Assembly: GCF_000024865.1 (NCBI RefSeq)
Contig: NC_013595.1
Span: 4,464,001-4,528,000, forward strand
Direction of reading: 5' to 3'
Source: Streptosporangium roseum DSM 43021
GTDB lineage: Bacteria; Actinomycetota; Actinomycetes; Streptosporangiales; Streptosporangiaceae
Length of the DNA: 64,000 bases
Shown here: piece by piece, positions 52,657-63,634 of the stretch
Position numbering within the stretch: the first letter of the stretch is position 1
How the letters are laid out: each line of letters opens with the position of its first letter
Program-made: the position numbers and the translations under genes
The notes under the pieces: generated by a model
Database searches by the model: none
What the model saw: only the letters and a program-made list of their open reading frames with translations
Told to the model about the DNA's origin: nothing

Positions 52657-53445
52657 TCACGCCCGCCGGGAACCCCACGGACCCGCCGGGCGGGGTGGCG
52701 ACCCGGTCGCCCTCCGGCCGCCGTGTCCGCGGAAGCCGGCGCTGCCGGGCACGGACGACAGGGCGGCATGCCAGGCCGCGGCCATGCGGTCGTAGCCGGT
52801 GCGGCCGGGGTGGACGCCGTCGGCCAGGTCGGCGGCGGCGACGGCGGCGTGCATGTCGACCAGGTGCACGCGCCGGCCCGCGGCGGCCCTGCTCCGGACG
52901 ATGCCGGGGATCGCGGCGTTGTAGGCGGCGGCGCGGGCCTCCAGCACGGGGTCGGCCAGCGGGATGATCGTGGCGACGAACAGCTCGGCGGCCGGGGCGG
53001 CCGCGGTGATGCGGTCGATGAGAGCGGAGAGCCGGGCGGGGGCGCCGGCCAGGTCGCGGTTCTGGACCATGTCGTTGGTCCCGATGTGCAGCAGCACCGT
53101 GCGCGGGGACGTCGATCCGATCCATCCGGCGACGCCGGCGTCGATCTCGTCGATCCGCCATCCGGGGTGGCCCTCGTGGTCGTGATCGGCCAGCTCGGCG
53201 GGCCCGTTGTATCCCGAGCCCACGAAGTCGACGAGGTGACCGGCGTCGGCCAGCGACCTCCACAGGGCGACGCGGTACCCGCCGGGGTCGGCGAAACCGT
53301 CGGTGATGGAGTCGCCCAGCGGCATGATCCGCGTGCCGCCGTTGGACTCCGCCGAGGCCGTGACGGGACAGGGGAGGACGGTGGCGGCGCCGAGTGCCAC
53401 CGCGAGCAGCGCGGCCACCGCCCGCCTGAACCAAAAGATCATCAT
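52657..53445 (-). CDS. Secreted SGNH hydrolase
   Basis: A 262-residue exported SGNH-fold hydrolase. The signal peptide FRRAVAALLAVALGAATVLP ends near residue 31. Block I is IMPLGDSITDGFADPGGYRV with the Ser (about 45), block III is HIGTNDMVQNRD with GxND intact, and block V is DGVHPGRTGYDRMAAAWHAA with the Asp/His pair. It resembles the carbohydrate-esterase (CE2/CE3-like) acetylxylan-type members more than the lipases, and is of a different subtype from the SGNH protein at 50030. CGGAG before the double ATG at 53445/53442 fixes the start. Confidence 0.88.
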   Translation of the reverse strand: MMIFWFRRAVAALLAVALGAATVLPCPVTASAESNGGTRIMPLGDSITDGFADPGGYRVALWRSLADAGHLVDFVGSGYNGPAELADHDHEGHPGWRIDEIDAGVAGWIGSTSPRTVLLHIGTNDMVQNRDLAGAPARLSALIDRITAAAPAAELFVATIIPLADPVLEARAAAYNAAIPGIVRSRAAAGRRVHLVDMHAAVAAADLADGVHPGRTGYDRMAAAWHAALSSVPGSAGFRGHGGRRATGSPPRPAGPWGSRRA

Positions 53446-53558
53446 GGGCTCCGACGTGGATGGGGAGGGGAGAGCCGCCCGGGGCGCCCGCGGCCCCACC
53501 GTACCGTCGGGGGCCGCCCTGCGCGGCCCCCACGGGATCCCGGCCTCCCCTCCGGACC

Positions 53559-54305
53559 TCAGCCCGCCAGCGCGGCGAGCGCGGCCGCGGTCTCCACGGG
53601 CTTGGAGAACATCGGCCAGTGACCGGTGGGCACCACCTCGAAGCTCCACTCCGGTCCGGCGAGCGCCGCGAAGAGCGGGTGCCCGGCTGCGATCATCGCC
53701 TGGACCTGCTCCAGCGGCAACGAGCACGCGACGAGCGTCTTGGGCAGCTTGTCCACCTCGCCCGTCAGCGTCAGCGGCTGGGTCATGGTGCCGTACGGCT
53801 GAGGCGTCGCGCGGGAGGCGAACCAGTCGAGTTCGGCCTCGCCCAGCCCCTCCAGGCTGGCGCCGGCCTGCTCCTGCTCCTGCCAGGAGGGCAGCGGGTA
53901 GCTCGTCCCGCCTCCCTGCTCGGCGACCCGGGCCTCGATGACCGCCTTCCAGTCGGGCTCGTTGAGGTCCATGAACGTCAGGCCGTCGGCCGTCGGGCCG
54001 GCGTCGAGATAGACAAGGCGGGCCACGCGCTCGGGGATCCGGTCGGCCGCGCCCGTGACGGCCGCGCTGGCGCCGCTGTGACCGACGAGGATCACGTCGT
54101 GCAGGTCCGCGAAGACGACGGCGTTGACGACGTCCTGGATGTGCGTCTCAAGATCGACCCCGGCGCCCGCCAGGTGGGAGCGGTCGCCGAGTCCGGTGAG
54201 GGTGACCGGGTGGACGTCGTGACCGGCCTCGCGCAGCGGCGGGACGACCTTCTCCCAGGCCCAGGCACCGAGCCAGAAACCGGGGACCAGAACATAGGTG
54301 CTCAT
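53559..54305 (-). CDS. Alpha/beta hydrolase (EstC/salicylate-esterase-like)
   Basis: A 248-residue alpha/beta hydrolase. It has LVPGFWLGAWAWEKVVPPLR (oxyanion region), the nucleophile VILVGHSGASAAVTGAADR (Ser about 77), and GHWPMFSKPVETAAALA with the catalytic His (about 232). This is the plant-esterase-like/EstC group that acts on small esters. AAGGAG is before the ATG. It is divergent from a WYL regulator, and a near-perfect 23-bp palindrome lies between them, so that regulator probably controls it. The open frame continuing to 56597 on this strand is antisense to the regulator and not real. Confidence 0.88.
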   Translation of the reverse strand: MSTYVLVPGFWLGAWAWEKVVPPLREAGHDVHPVTLTGLGDRSHLAGAGVDLETHIQDVVNAVVFADLHDVILVGHSGASAAVTGAADRIPERVARLVYLDAGPTADGLTFMDLNEPDWKAVIEARVAEQGGGTSYPLPSWQEQEQAGASLEGLGEAELDWFASRATPQPYGTMTQPLTLTGEVDKLPKTLVACSLPLEQVQAMIAAGHPLFAALAGPEWSFEVVPTGHWPMFSKPVETAAALAALAG

Positions 54306-54346
54306 CGCATTATCTCCTTCTTTGTGTGGTTTTAGCTTAGAGTGGA

Positions 54347-54369
54347 ATCCGGACAGAATCGGTCCTGAT
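54347..54369. promoter_or_regulatory. 23-bp palindromic operator in the hydrolase/WYL promoter
   Basis: Imperfect palindrome of the form ATCnGGACnGAnTCnGTCCnGAT (18 of 23 positions symmetric), midway between the two divergent starts. The adjacent WYL regulator is the obvious candidate binder. Confidence 0.65.
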
Positions 54370-54386
54370 TTTTGGAGGACTTTCGA

Positions 54387-55343
54387 ATGACCGTCACCCG
54401 GGTCCTCGCGCTGCTGGAGATCCTGCAGGCCGGCCCCGGTCTGACCGGGCCCGAACTCGCCGCCCGGCTGGAGGTGGACGAGCGCACGGTGCGCCGCTAC
54501 GCGGTGAAGCTCTCCGAGCTCGGCGTGCCGGTGGAGGCCGAGCGCGGGCGCCACGGCGGCTACCGGCTCCTGCCCGGCTACAAGCTGCCGCCGCTGATGC
54601 TCACCGACGACGAGGCCACGGCCGTCGTGCTGGGGCTGCTGGCCGGGCGGCGGACCGGTCTCGCGGTGGGGGAGACGGCGACCGAGAGCGCGCTGGCCAA
54701 GATCCAGCGGGTGCTCCCGCAGGTGCTGCGCGAGCGCGTCGCCGCGGTGTCGGCGACGCTGGAGCACACCAGGGCGCCGGCGTCGGCGAGCGCCCCGAAG
54801 GCCGGGCCCCTGCTCGCGCTCGCCGACGCCGCCCGGCACCGGCAGACGGTACGGCTGGCCTACCGGTCCTGGCGGGGCGAGTCCTCGGAACGCGACCTGG
54901 ACCCCTACGGCATCGTCTTCCACTCCGGGCGCTGGTACGCCGCCGGATTCGACCACGGCAGCGGGGAGGTGCGGACCTTCCGGGTGGACCGGGTGGCGGG
55001 CGCCGTACGGGCCGGGCGGTCCTTCGACGACCCGGGCGACTTCGACGCGGTCGCGCACGTGGTCGGGTCGCTGTCGGCGGTGCCGTACCGGCACGAGGTG
55101 AAGGTGCTGCTGGCCGTCCCCCTGGAGGAGGCGCGCGGCAGGATCCCGGCGGAGACGGCGACGCTGACCGAGACCGCCGATGGGATCCTGCTGGAGACGA
55201 GGGCCGAGCAGCTGGGCGGGATGGCGCAGATGCTGGCCGGGCTCGGCTGGCCGTTCACCGTGATCACCCCCGACGAGCTGCGCGGGGAGATCAGGGCGCT
55301 GGCCGGGCGGCTCATGGAGGCCGCCTCCGTCGCCGCGCCCTGA
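54387..55343 (+). CDS. YafY-type HTH/WYL-domain transcriptional regulator
   Basis: A 318-residue regulator. The N-terminal HTH_11 is RVLALLEILQAGPGLTGPEL, then VDERTVRRYAVKLSELGVPV and RGRHGGYRL (residues 4-60). The WYL domain (about 140-220) has LAYRSWRGESSERDLDPYGI, RWYAAGFDHGSGEVRTFRVD, and a WCX C-terminal part (HEVKVLLAVPLEEARGRIP). WYL domains bind ligands such as nucleotides or oligonucleotides. The upstream TTGGAGG is the SD for the ATG at 54387, so the TTG at 54372 is not the start. It is divergent from the hydrolase gene it probably regulates. Confidence 0.9.
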   Translation: MTVTRVLALLEILQAGPGLTGPELAARLEVDERTVRRYAVKLSELGVPVEAERGRHGGYRLLPGYKLPPLMLTDDEATAVVLGLLAGRRTGLAVGETATESALAKIQRVLPQVLRERVAAVSATLEHTRAPASASAPKAGPLLALADAARHRQTVRLAYRSWRGESSERDLDPYGIVFHSGRWYAAGFDHGSGEVRTFRVDRVAGAVRAGRSFDDPGDFDAVAHVVGSLSAVPYRHEVKVLLAVPLEEARGRIPAETATLTETADGILLETRAEQLGGMAQMLAGLGWPFTVITPDELRGEIRALAGRLMEAASVAAP

Positions 55344-55351
55344 TCCCCAGC

Positions 55352-58531
<3,180 letters not shown>

Positions 58532-59095
58532 CGTGTCACTCCATGATCGGATGACCGGTGGGGGCCGCTCCGGTCGCCCGATCATGATTTCACGGCCGTG
58601 GCATCCCGGATCCGTTCCGGGCCCCTTGGTTGCTTTGCCGGGTTTCGGGGCTTTTACCCTTCCGGCCGGCCTGTCCGGCCGCGCGCATGACCCTGATCGC
58701 GGCCTTTCCTTGCCCTTCGGCGCCCTGGTGGATTTCCGCTCCGCGCCTGTCGCGGGCCCTCCGATGTGCAGAGTATGGCAATACGCATTTTTCGGGCATT
58801 ATTCTGCCTAATGCCCTTTAAAGGCATCAATCACCCATTGTTCGGCGATTCGCGGTGTGATGGGAGCGGGCCGCCCCGCGAGGGGGGCAGACAATGATCA
58901 TCGGACCGCTCCCCGCGCTCCACAGGGCGGTGCGGACGCCCTGCCCGCGCCCCCCGGCGACCCCGTACATCCGCCGGTGACGGCGCTGATGACGGGTGCG
59001 GAAAGAAGCGGTAAATCGCGGGCCTCGGAATGGATAACGATCTTCATGATTGGGCAGGAAATCCGCACACGCCTTGCGTTCCGGGGAGGTGCGGC
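58532..59095. other. 560-bp intergenic region
   Basis: No gene is supported. The middle (58770-58860) is distinctly AT-rich and contains the palindromes listed at 58794. It may hold promoters for the tricorn gene and the DUF3040 gene. Confidence 0.4.
58794..58827. promoter_or_regulatory. Palindrome pair in the tricorn/DUF3040 intergenic region
   Basis: GGGCATTA (58794-58801) / TAATGCCC (58809-58816) form perfect 8-bp arms around TTCTGCC. The right arm overlaps a second inverted repeat, ATGCC...GGCAT, around TTTAAA (58811-58827). It is a probable operator or promoter site; the binder is unknown. Confidence 0.45.
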
Positions 59096-59377
59096 ATGGC
59101 CTGGTCGCAAGACGAGGAGCGACTACTGCTGCAGATAGAGCGTCATCTCATCGATGAGGATCCGCGACTGGTGGCGCGGCTCGAGTCGTTCAACGAGCGC
59201 GTCCAGCGCAAGGAGCACGGCCGTCGCAGGCGCGACGCGAAGAAGGGGAAGCGGTCGTCGCGCCGTCCCCGCCGGTCGACGATCGTCATCATGGTCAGCT
59301 GGGTGCTGATCGCGACCCTGATCGCCACGCTGCTCATCCTGGTCCTGCGCCACGAGGCCGCCGCGCTCCCGCTGTAG
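59096..59377 (+). CDS. DUF3040 family membrane protein
   Basis: A 93-residue member of the actinobacterial DUF3040 family. The N-terminal SQDEERLLLQIERHLIDEDP with RLVARLESF is the family signature; a very basic middle follows (RRRRDAKKGKRSSRRPRR) and a single membrane helix STIVIMVSWVLIATLIATLL, ending in the RHEAAALPL tail. The family is of unknown function, often one helix shorter or longer. GGGGAGGTG before the ATG at 59096 sets the start; the open frame upstream to 59030 is not used. It is convergent with the penicillin-binding protein gene, 127 bp away. Confidence 0.88.
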   Translation: MAWSQDEERLLLQIERHLIDEDPRLVARLESFNERVQRKEHGRRRRDAKKGKRSSRRPRRSTIVIMVSWVLIATLIATLLILVLRHEAAALPL

Positions 59378-59504
59378 CGCCGCCGCTCGCTCCCGGCCCT
59401 CACAGGCTCCCGGCCTCCCGGCGTTCACGGGACGGCCGCGCCCCCTCCCGGCACCCCGGCGCTCACGGGGCCGACGCGTGCCCGGGAGGGCGCCGGCGGC
59501 GTCG

Positions 59505-61136
59505 TCAGCCCAGGCCGCGCAGGAACCGCGCGGCCACCGGCGCGGCGACCGCGCCGCCGCCCGAGCCCTCCTCCACGATGACCGCAAAGGCCAGGTCGCC
59601 CCGGAATCCGATGAACCAGGCGTGGGTCTTCAGCGCTCCCTGCGGGCCGTACTCGGCGGTGCCGGTCTTGCCCCGGGTGCCGGACGGCAGGCCCGCGTCC
59701 TTGGCAGTGCCCTTGGTGACCACCGCGGACATCATCCGGTGCATCTGCGGCGTGACGCCCTCGGGGAGCTCCTGCGGCTCGGACTTCTGCTGGACGGAGG
59801 GGACCAGCGTCGGCGGTCGCCAGGTGCCGTCGGCCAGGGCGGCGGCGACCGAGGCCATCAGCAGAGGGCTGGCGGTGATCCGGCCCTGGCCGAAGGACTC
59901 CGCGGCCAGGTCCGCGTCGCCCTGCGCCTTGGGGAAGCTGCCCTTGGCGGCCGGGACGCCGATGCTGAGCGGCCTGTTGAAGCCGAACAGCTCCGCGGCG
60001 CGCAGCAGCTTGTCCGCGCCCAGCCGCTCCTGGGTCAGCGGGGCGAAGGTGGTGTTGCAGGAGTAGGCGAAGGAGTCGGAGAAGGTCACCGCCCCGTATC
60101 CGGCGTGGTGGGAGTTGCGGATCGGCAGGCCGCCGATGTTGACGTCCTTGGGGCAGGTGACCCGCTCGCCGGGGGTCATCCCGGCCTCCAGCAGCCCGAC
60201 GGCGGTGATCGCCTTGAAGGTCGAACCGGGAGGGTAGTTGCCGTCCAGCGCCCGGTTGAAGCCACCCTTGTTGTTGACCACGGCGAGGATGTCGCCGGAG
60301 GACGGCTTGATCGCGACCAGCGAGGCGGTCTGCTTCAGGTCGCGGACCGCGTCGGCCGCGGCCCGCTGGATCCGCAGGTCCAGGCTGGTCTCCAGCGCCT
60401 CGCCCTTCTCGCCCTCGATCTTGTGGATGGGCTTGACGGTCTTCTTGTCGGCGGCGACGAGCTGGATCTCGGTGGCGGGCGTGCCGGCCAGGCGCCGCTG
60501 GAAGGTCTCCTGCAACCCGCCCCGGCCGACCGCGTCGCCCACCTTGTAGGAGGAGCCGAGTTTCGTGAGGTCCTTCTCGGTGGCCTTGTCCAGATACCCG
60601 ACGAGCTGCTGCACCGAGCCTCCCACGTCGCCGCCGTCGATGCGGTCGCCGCCGGCGGCGGTGATCGCCGCCCGCTCCGGCCACTTGGCCTTCAGCGCGA
60701 ACGTGGCCCCGGCGGTCAGGTCGGGGTGCACGGCCGCGGGAGACCACTTGACCCGCCAGTTGCGGTCGACGACCGCCAGGTCCAGGACGCCGGCGTAGCT
60801 CCACTCGCCGACGTTCCTCAGCTTCAGCGTGGCGGTGTAGGCGGCCTGGCCGGTGCCGTCGCCGGTCTCGCGCACCGAGTCCAGCCGCACCGCGGTGCCC
60901 TCGACCGCGAGGTTCTTGCGCATGTCCTCGTAGATCTTGCCGAACGCGGGATCGGCCGCGGAGAGCTCGGCGCGCATGGCGGCCAGGTCGCCGCGCTGCC
61001 AGGCCTGGGTGAAGCGCTGGGCGGTCTCCTGGGGGGTGCCCCGGGTGTGCAGGAACCACCAGGCCCCACCCCCGGCAGCCCCCGCCACCAGCACGACGGC
61101 CACCGAGGCGATCGCGATCTTCTTGCCACGCTGCAT
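59505..61136 (-). CDS. Penicillin-binding protein with NTF2-like MecA_N domain
   Basis: A 543-residue class B-type transpeptidase anchored by one N-terminal helix (IAIASVAVVLVAGAAGGGAW, residues 8-27). A MecA_N/NTF2-like domain follows (about 32-145: AQRFTQAWQRGDLAAMRAEL), then a dimerisation part and the transpeptidase domain (about 240-540). The active-site motifs are complete: S-x-x-K in YPPGSTFKAI, S-x-N in SFAYSCNTTF and K-T-G in RGKTGTAEYG. It cross-links peptidoglycan. The MecA_N type is common in actinomycete PBPs and is not by itself evidence of beta-lactam resistance. It stands alone, 349 bp before the plsC gene start on the same strand. Confidence 0.92.
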   Translation of the reverse strand: MQRGKKIAIASVAVVLVAGAAGGGAWWFLHTRGTPQETAQRFTQAWQRGDLAAMRAELSAADPAFGKIYEDMRKNLAVEGTAVRLDSVRETGDGTGQAAYTATLKLRNVGEWSYAGVLDLAVVDRNWRVKWSPAAVHPDLTAGATFALKAKWPERAAITAAGGDRIDGGDVGGSVQQLVGYLDKATEKDLTKLGSSYKVGDAVGRGGLQETFQRRLAGTPATEIQLVAADKKTVKPIHKIEGEKGEALETSLDLRIQRAAADAVRDLKQTASLVAIKPSSGDILAVVNNKGGFNRALDGNYPPGSTFKAITAVGLLEAGMTPGERVTCPKDVNIGGLPIRNSHHAGYGAVTFSDSFAYSCNTTFAPLTQERLGADKLLRAAELFGFNRPLSIGVPAAKGSFPKAQGDADLAAESFGQGRITASPLLMASVAAALADGTWRPPTLVPSVQQKSEPQELPEGVTPQMHRMMSAVVTKGTAKDAGLPSGTRGKTGTAEYGPQGALKTHAWFIGFRGDLAFAVIVEEGSGGGAVAAPVAARFLRGLG

Positions 61137-61209
61137 CTGACTACCCCCAGTCCTCTAGCCCCAAGGGCCGCAGCCTAGCGCGGTCAAGGCACCGCGTTCC
61201 CGTAAATGA

Positions 61210-61860
61210 TCACTTGCTCCGGGAGCGGCTGGGCGCGTAGCTCGGCACGTATTCCTGCCCGGACAGCTCGTGGATCGCCGTCATGATCTCGTCGGTCACC
61301 TCGCGCCGGTCGCGCGCGCTGGTCTCCGATCCGGTGAACGTCAGCGGCTTGCCGATCCGGACCCCGACCCGGCCCAGCGCGGGCACCGAGGCACCGATCG
61401 GGAGCACCTTGTCGGTGCCGCTCATCGCCACCGGGATCACCGGCGCGCCGGTGGCCAGGGCCAGCCAGGCGACTCCGACCTTGCCCCGGTAGAGGCGGCC
61501 GTCGGGGGAACGGGTGCCCTCGGGATAGATGCCGAACAGCTCGCCGTCCCTGAGCACCTGCGCGGCCGCGTCCAGCATGTCCTGGGCCGAGGTGGGGCTC
61601 TGCCGGTCGATGCTGATCTGGCCGGTGGCCCGCATCCACATCGCGGTGACGGGGTTGCCGGTGAAGTATTCGGCCTTGGCGACGAAGCGGACCTGGCGCG
61701 GGAGCACCAGGGGCAGGAAGGTCGAGTCGAGGACGGACAGATGGTTGGAGGCCAGGATGGCCGGACCAGACCCGGGCACGTGCTCAACCCCGGTGGCCTC
61801 GGTGGGCCACAGCAGGTGGAGGAAGGGGGCGCTGACGATTTTGGTCAGGCGATAGAGCAC
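61210..61860 (-). CDS. plsC: 1-acyl-sn-glycerol-3-phosphate acyltransferase (PlsC)
   Basis: A 216-residue membrane-associated acyltransferase of the PlsC family. Motif I is NHLSVLDSTFLPL (NHxSxxD, residues 39-51), motif II is about residues 75-82, and motif III is LFGIYPEGTRSPDGRLYRG with EGTR, followed by motif IV VIPVAM. It transfers an acyl chain to lysophosphatidate in phospholipid synthesis or to a related acceptor. GAGGAG precedes the GTG at 61860. Same orientation as the PBP gene, 73 bp downstream, but no overlap. Confidence 0.92.
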   Translation of the reverse strand: MLYRLTKIVSAPFLHLLWPTEATGVEHVPGSGPAILASNHLSVLDSTFLPLVLPRQVRFVAKAEYFTGNPVTAMWMRATGQISIDRQSPTSAQDMLDAAAQVLRDGELFGIYPEGTRSPDGRLYRGKVGVAWLALATGAPVIPVAMSGTDKVLPIGASVPALGRVGVRIGKPLTFTGSETSARDRREVTDEIMTAIHELSGQEYVPSYAPSRSRSK

Positions 61861-61994
61861 GGGCTCTCCTCATGGGACGGGTTCACCACACTAGGTGGTT
61901 GCCTGACGGCCGATGGTTGTGCGCATCCGCACAAGCAGGGCCTCGACGTTTGTAGCCCTTCTCCAAACCCCGCTTCCGTCTCAGGGCGGGGCCA

Positions 61995-62039
61995 GGAAAA
62001 ACGAAACGCCCCATGAGGGCCGGGGCGCTCATGGGGCGT
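61995..62039 (-). terminator. Intrinsic terminator of the candidate RNA
   Basis: Stem ACGCCCCATGAG / CTCATGGGGCGT (perfect 12 bp) with a T-rich tail on the minus strand (TTTCGTTTTTC). It would also end any readthrough from the NUDIX gene. Confidence 0.85.
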
Positions 62040-62159
62040 AGACGTTTAGTGCCGATGTGGCGGTCGCCTCCTCGGCGAGAGGCACAACACGGCTCCAGCC
62101 GAACGGTATTCCGTGAAGGCGGTAATTTGCGGCCCGGGGGACACAAACCACATCGGCAC
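61996..62159 (-). ncRNA. Candidate structured small RNA with own terminator
   Basis: On the minus strand GTGCCGATGTGG (62159-62148) pairs perfectly with CCACATCGGCAC (62060-62049), closing an 88-nt interior. That interior can fold several short hairpins (ACGG-AATA-CCGT, CGGC-TGGA-GCCG, GCCTC...GAGGC). Nine nucleotides later comes a perfect 12-bp stem (62039-62028 / 62017-62006) with 10-nt loop and the tail TTTCGTTTTTC, a standard intrinsic terminator. A -10-like TACAGT lies at 62169-62164, giving a start at about 62158; the -35 is poor. No protein frame fits. I do not recognise the class. It could instead be the 3' UTR of the NUDIX gene. Confidence 0.5.
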
Positions 62160-62202
62160 GATTACTGTAACCGACCTCCGCCGGTAGTTATTCCACATCG
62201 GG

Positions 62203-62823
62203 TCACCGGCGTGTCCAGTGCGGCTGGGCGACTCCCGCCACCCGCAGGTCGCGGCCTTTCAGGGCCACTTCGGCGAACTGCCACAGGATCGCCCCGGTGG
62301 GGGCGTGGATCACGATCGAGGGGCCCAGCGGCATCTGCAGCAGGCTCCGCCCCTCCTCGTCCGTCCGCCAGCGCGGCACCCCCGGCGCCAGGAACCGCTC
62401 CAGCGGCACCCGGTGGACGGAGGCCACCTCGTAGGGGTCGCGGCGGGGGCGCTGCCGCCCGCCGAACGCCACCACCGGAGTGATCACGAATCCGGAGTCG
62501 GCGACGAAGTCGTCCAGCAGCCCGGCCACCTCCACGTTCCGGACCGAGGCCTCCTCCTCCAGCTCCCGCAGCGCCGCCGTCACGGCGTCCTCGCCCTCCT
62601 CCAGCCTGCCCCCGGGCAGTGCCCACTGCCCGGGGTTGCGGCCGTGGGCGCCCCGCCTGATCACGATCGTGTACGGCCCGCGCCCGTCGTCCTCCAGCAC
62701 GCACACGGTCACCGCGGCGTGCCGCAGGCCTTCGGCGAGGGGGAGAGCCCCCTGCCGCCGGAACCCTGCCAGGTTCGCGGTGACGCGGGAGCGGAGCTCG
62801 TCCATCGGGGGAAGCAGGGCCAT
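62203..62823 (-). CDS. NUDIX hydrolase
   Basis: A 206-residue CoA-pyrophosphatase-like (NUDT7/8-type) NUDIX protein. The Nudix box GGRLEEGEDAVTAALRELEEEASV (G-x5-E-x7-R-E-x2-E-E; quoted in part as GGRLEEGEDAVTAALRELEE) is complete at about residues 70-93. It is preceded by NPGQWALPGG and by the UPF0035-like stretch MDELRSRVTANLAGFRRQGA. VIRRGAHGRNPGQWALP fits the CoA-NUDIX subgroup. It hydrolyses nucleoside-diphosphate-linked compounds, probably CoA derivatives. The ATG at 62823 is the first that gives the conserved N-terminus. It is divergent from the GNAT gene, 274 bp between starts. Confidence 0.9.
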   Translation of the reverse strand: MALLPPMDELRSRVTANLAGFRRQGALPLAEGLRHAAVTVCVLEDDGRGPYTIVIRRGAHGRNPGQWALPGGRLEEGEDAVTAALRELEEEASVRNVEVAGLLDDFVADSGFVITPVVAFGGRQRPRRDPYEVASVHRVPLERFLAPGVPRWRTDEEGRSLLQMPLGPSIVIHAPTGAILWQFAEVALKGRDLRVAGVAQPHWTRR

Positions 62824-63097
62824 GGCCGCCACGATCGCACACGCGTCCCCCGCCGTGGAGACCGGGCGCCGCGGTCCGGCGGCGCCCCACGAGCGGGCCG
62901 GCCGAGGGCGCCGTCCGGGGAGTCCGGGGAGCGGTCCGTCCGGGGACGCCGGTCGAGGAGCGGCAGCCGGAGCGGGCCGGCGGGAGAGGGGGCCGGGGGA
63001 GGGGCGGCTACGGGAGCCGGCCGGTTCCGTATGCTCCCATGACGTACGTCCGGCGCGCGGCCGCCGCCGGAGCCGCCGATCCGGAGGAGGGGCTTCC

Positions 63098-63634
63098 GTG
63101 GAGACCGAACGTCTGATCATGCGCCGGTGGCGGGAGGCCGACCGGCGCCCGTTCGCGGAGCTGAACGCCGACCCCGAGGTGATGGAGCACTTCCCCGCGC
63201 CGCTCACCCGCGAGCAGTCCGACGCCATGGTGGACCGGATCGAGTCGGCGTTCGACGAGCACGGCTACGGGCTCTGGGCGCTGGAGGTGCGTGCGACAGG
63301 GGAGTTCGTCGGTTTCACCGGGCTGGCGTGGCAGACGTTCGAGGCGCACTTCACCCCGGCGCTGGAGGTCGGCTGGCGCCTCGCCCGCTCCGCCTGGGGA
63401 CGGGGCTACGCGAGCGAGGCGGCCAGGGCGGCGATCGGGTACGGCTTCGGCCCGGCGGGGCAGGACGAGATCGTCTCCATGACGGCGGTGGCCAACCTGC
63501 GCTCCCGGGCGGTGATGGAACGCCTCGGCATGACCAGGGATCCGGCCGACGACTTCGACCACCCGCGGGTCCCCGCCGACAGCCGGGTCCGGCCGCACGT
63601 GCTCTACCGTCTCAGCCGCGACGCCTGGCGATGA
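63098..63634 (+). CDS. GNAT family N-acetyltransferase (RimJ/RimL-like)
   Basis: A 178-residue acetyltransferase. It has ETERLIMRRWREADRRPFAE at the start, GLWALEVRATGEFVGFTGL (strands 2-4), the acetyl-CoA loop WRLARSAWGRGYASEAARAA (Arg/Gln-x-x-Gly-x-Gly/Ala pattern) and the final VANLRSRAVMERLGMTRDP. This fits the RimJ/RimL branch that acetylates N-termini or small amines. GGAGGAGG lies 7 nt before the GTG at 63098. It overlaps the convergent TetR gene by 23 bp at the 3' ends. Confidence 0.9.
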   Translation: METERLIMRRWREADRRPFAELNADPEVMEHFPAPLTREQSDAMVDRIESAFDEHGYGLWALEVRATGEFVGFTGLAWQTFEAHFTPALEVGWRLARSAWGRGYASEAARAAIGYGFGPAGQDEIVSMTAVANLRSRAVMERLGMTRDPADDFDHPRVPADSRVRPHVLYRLSRDAWR

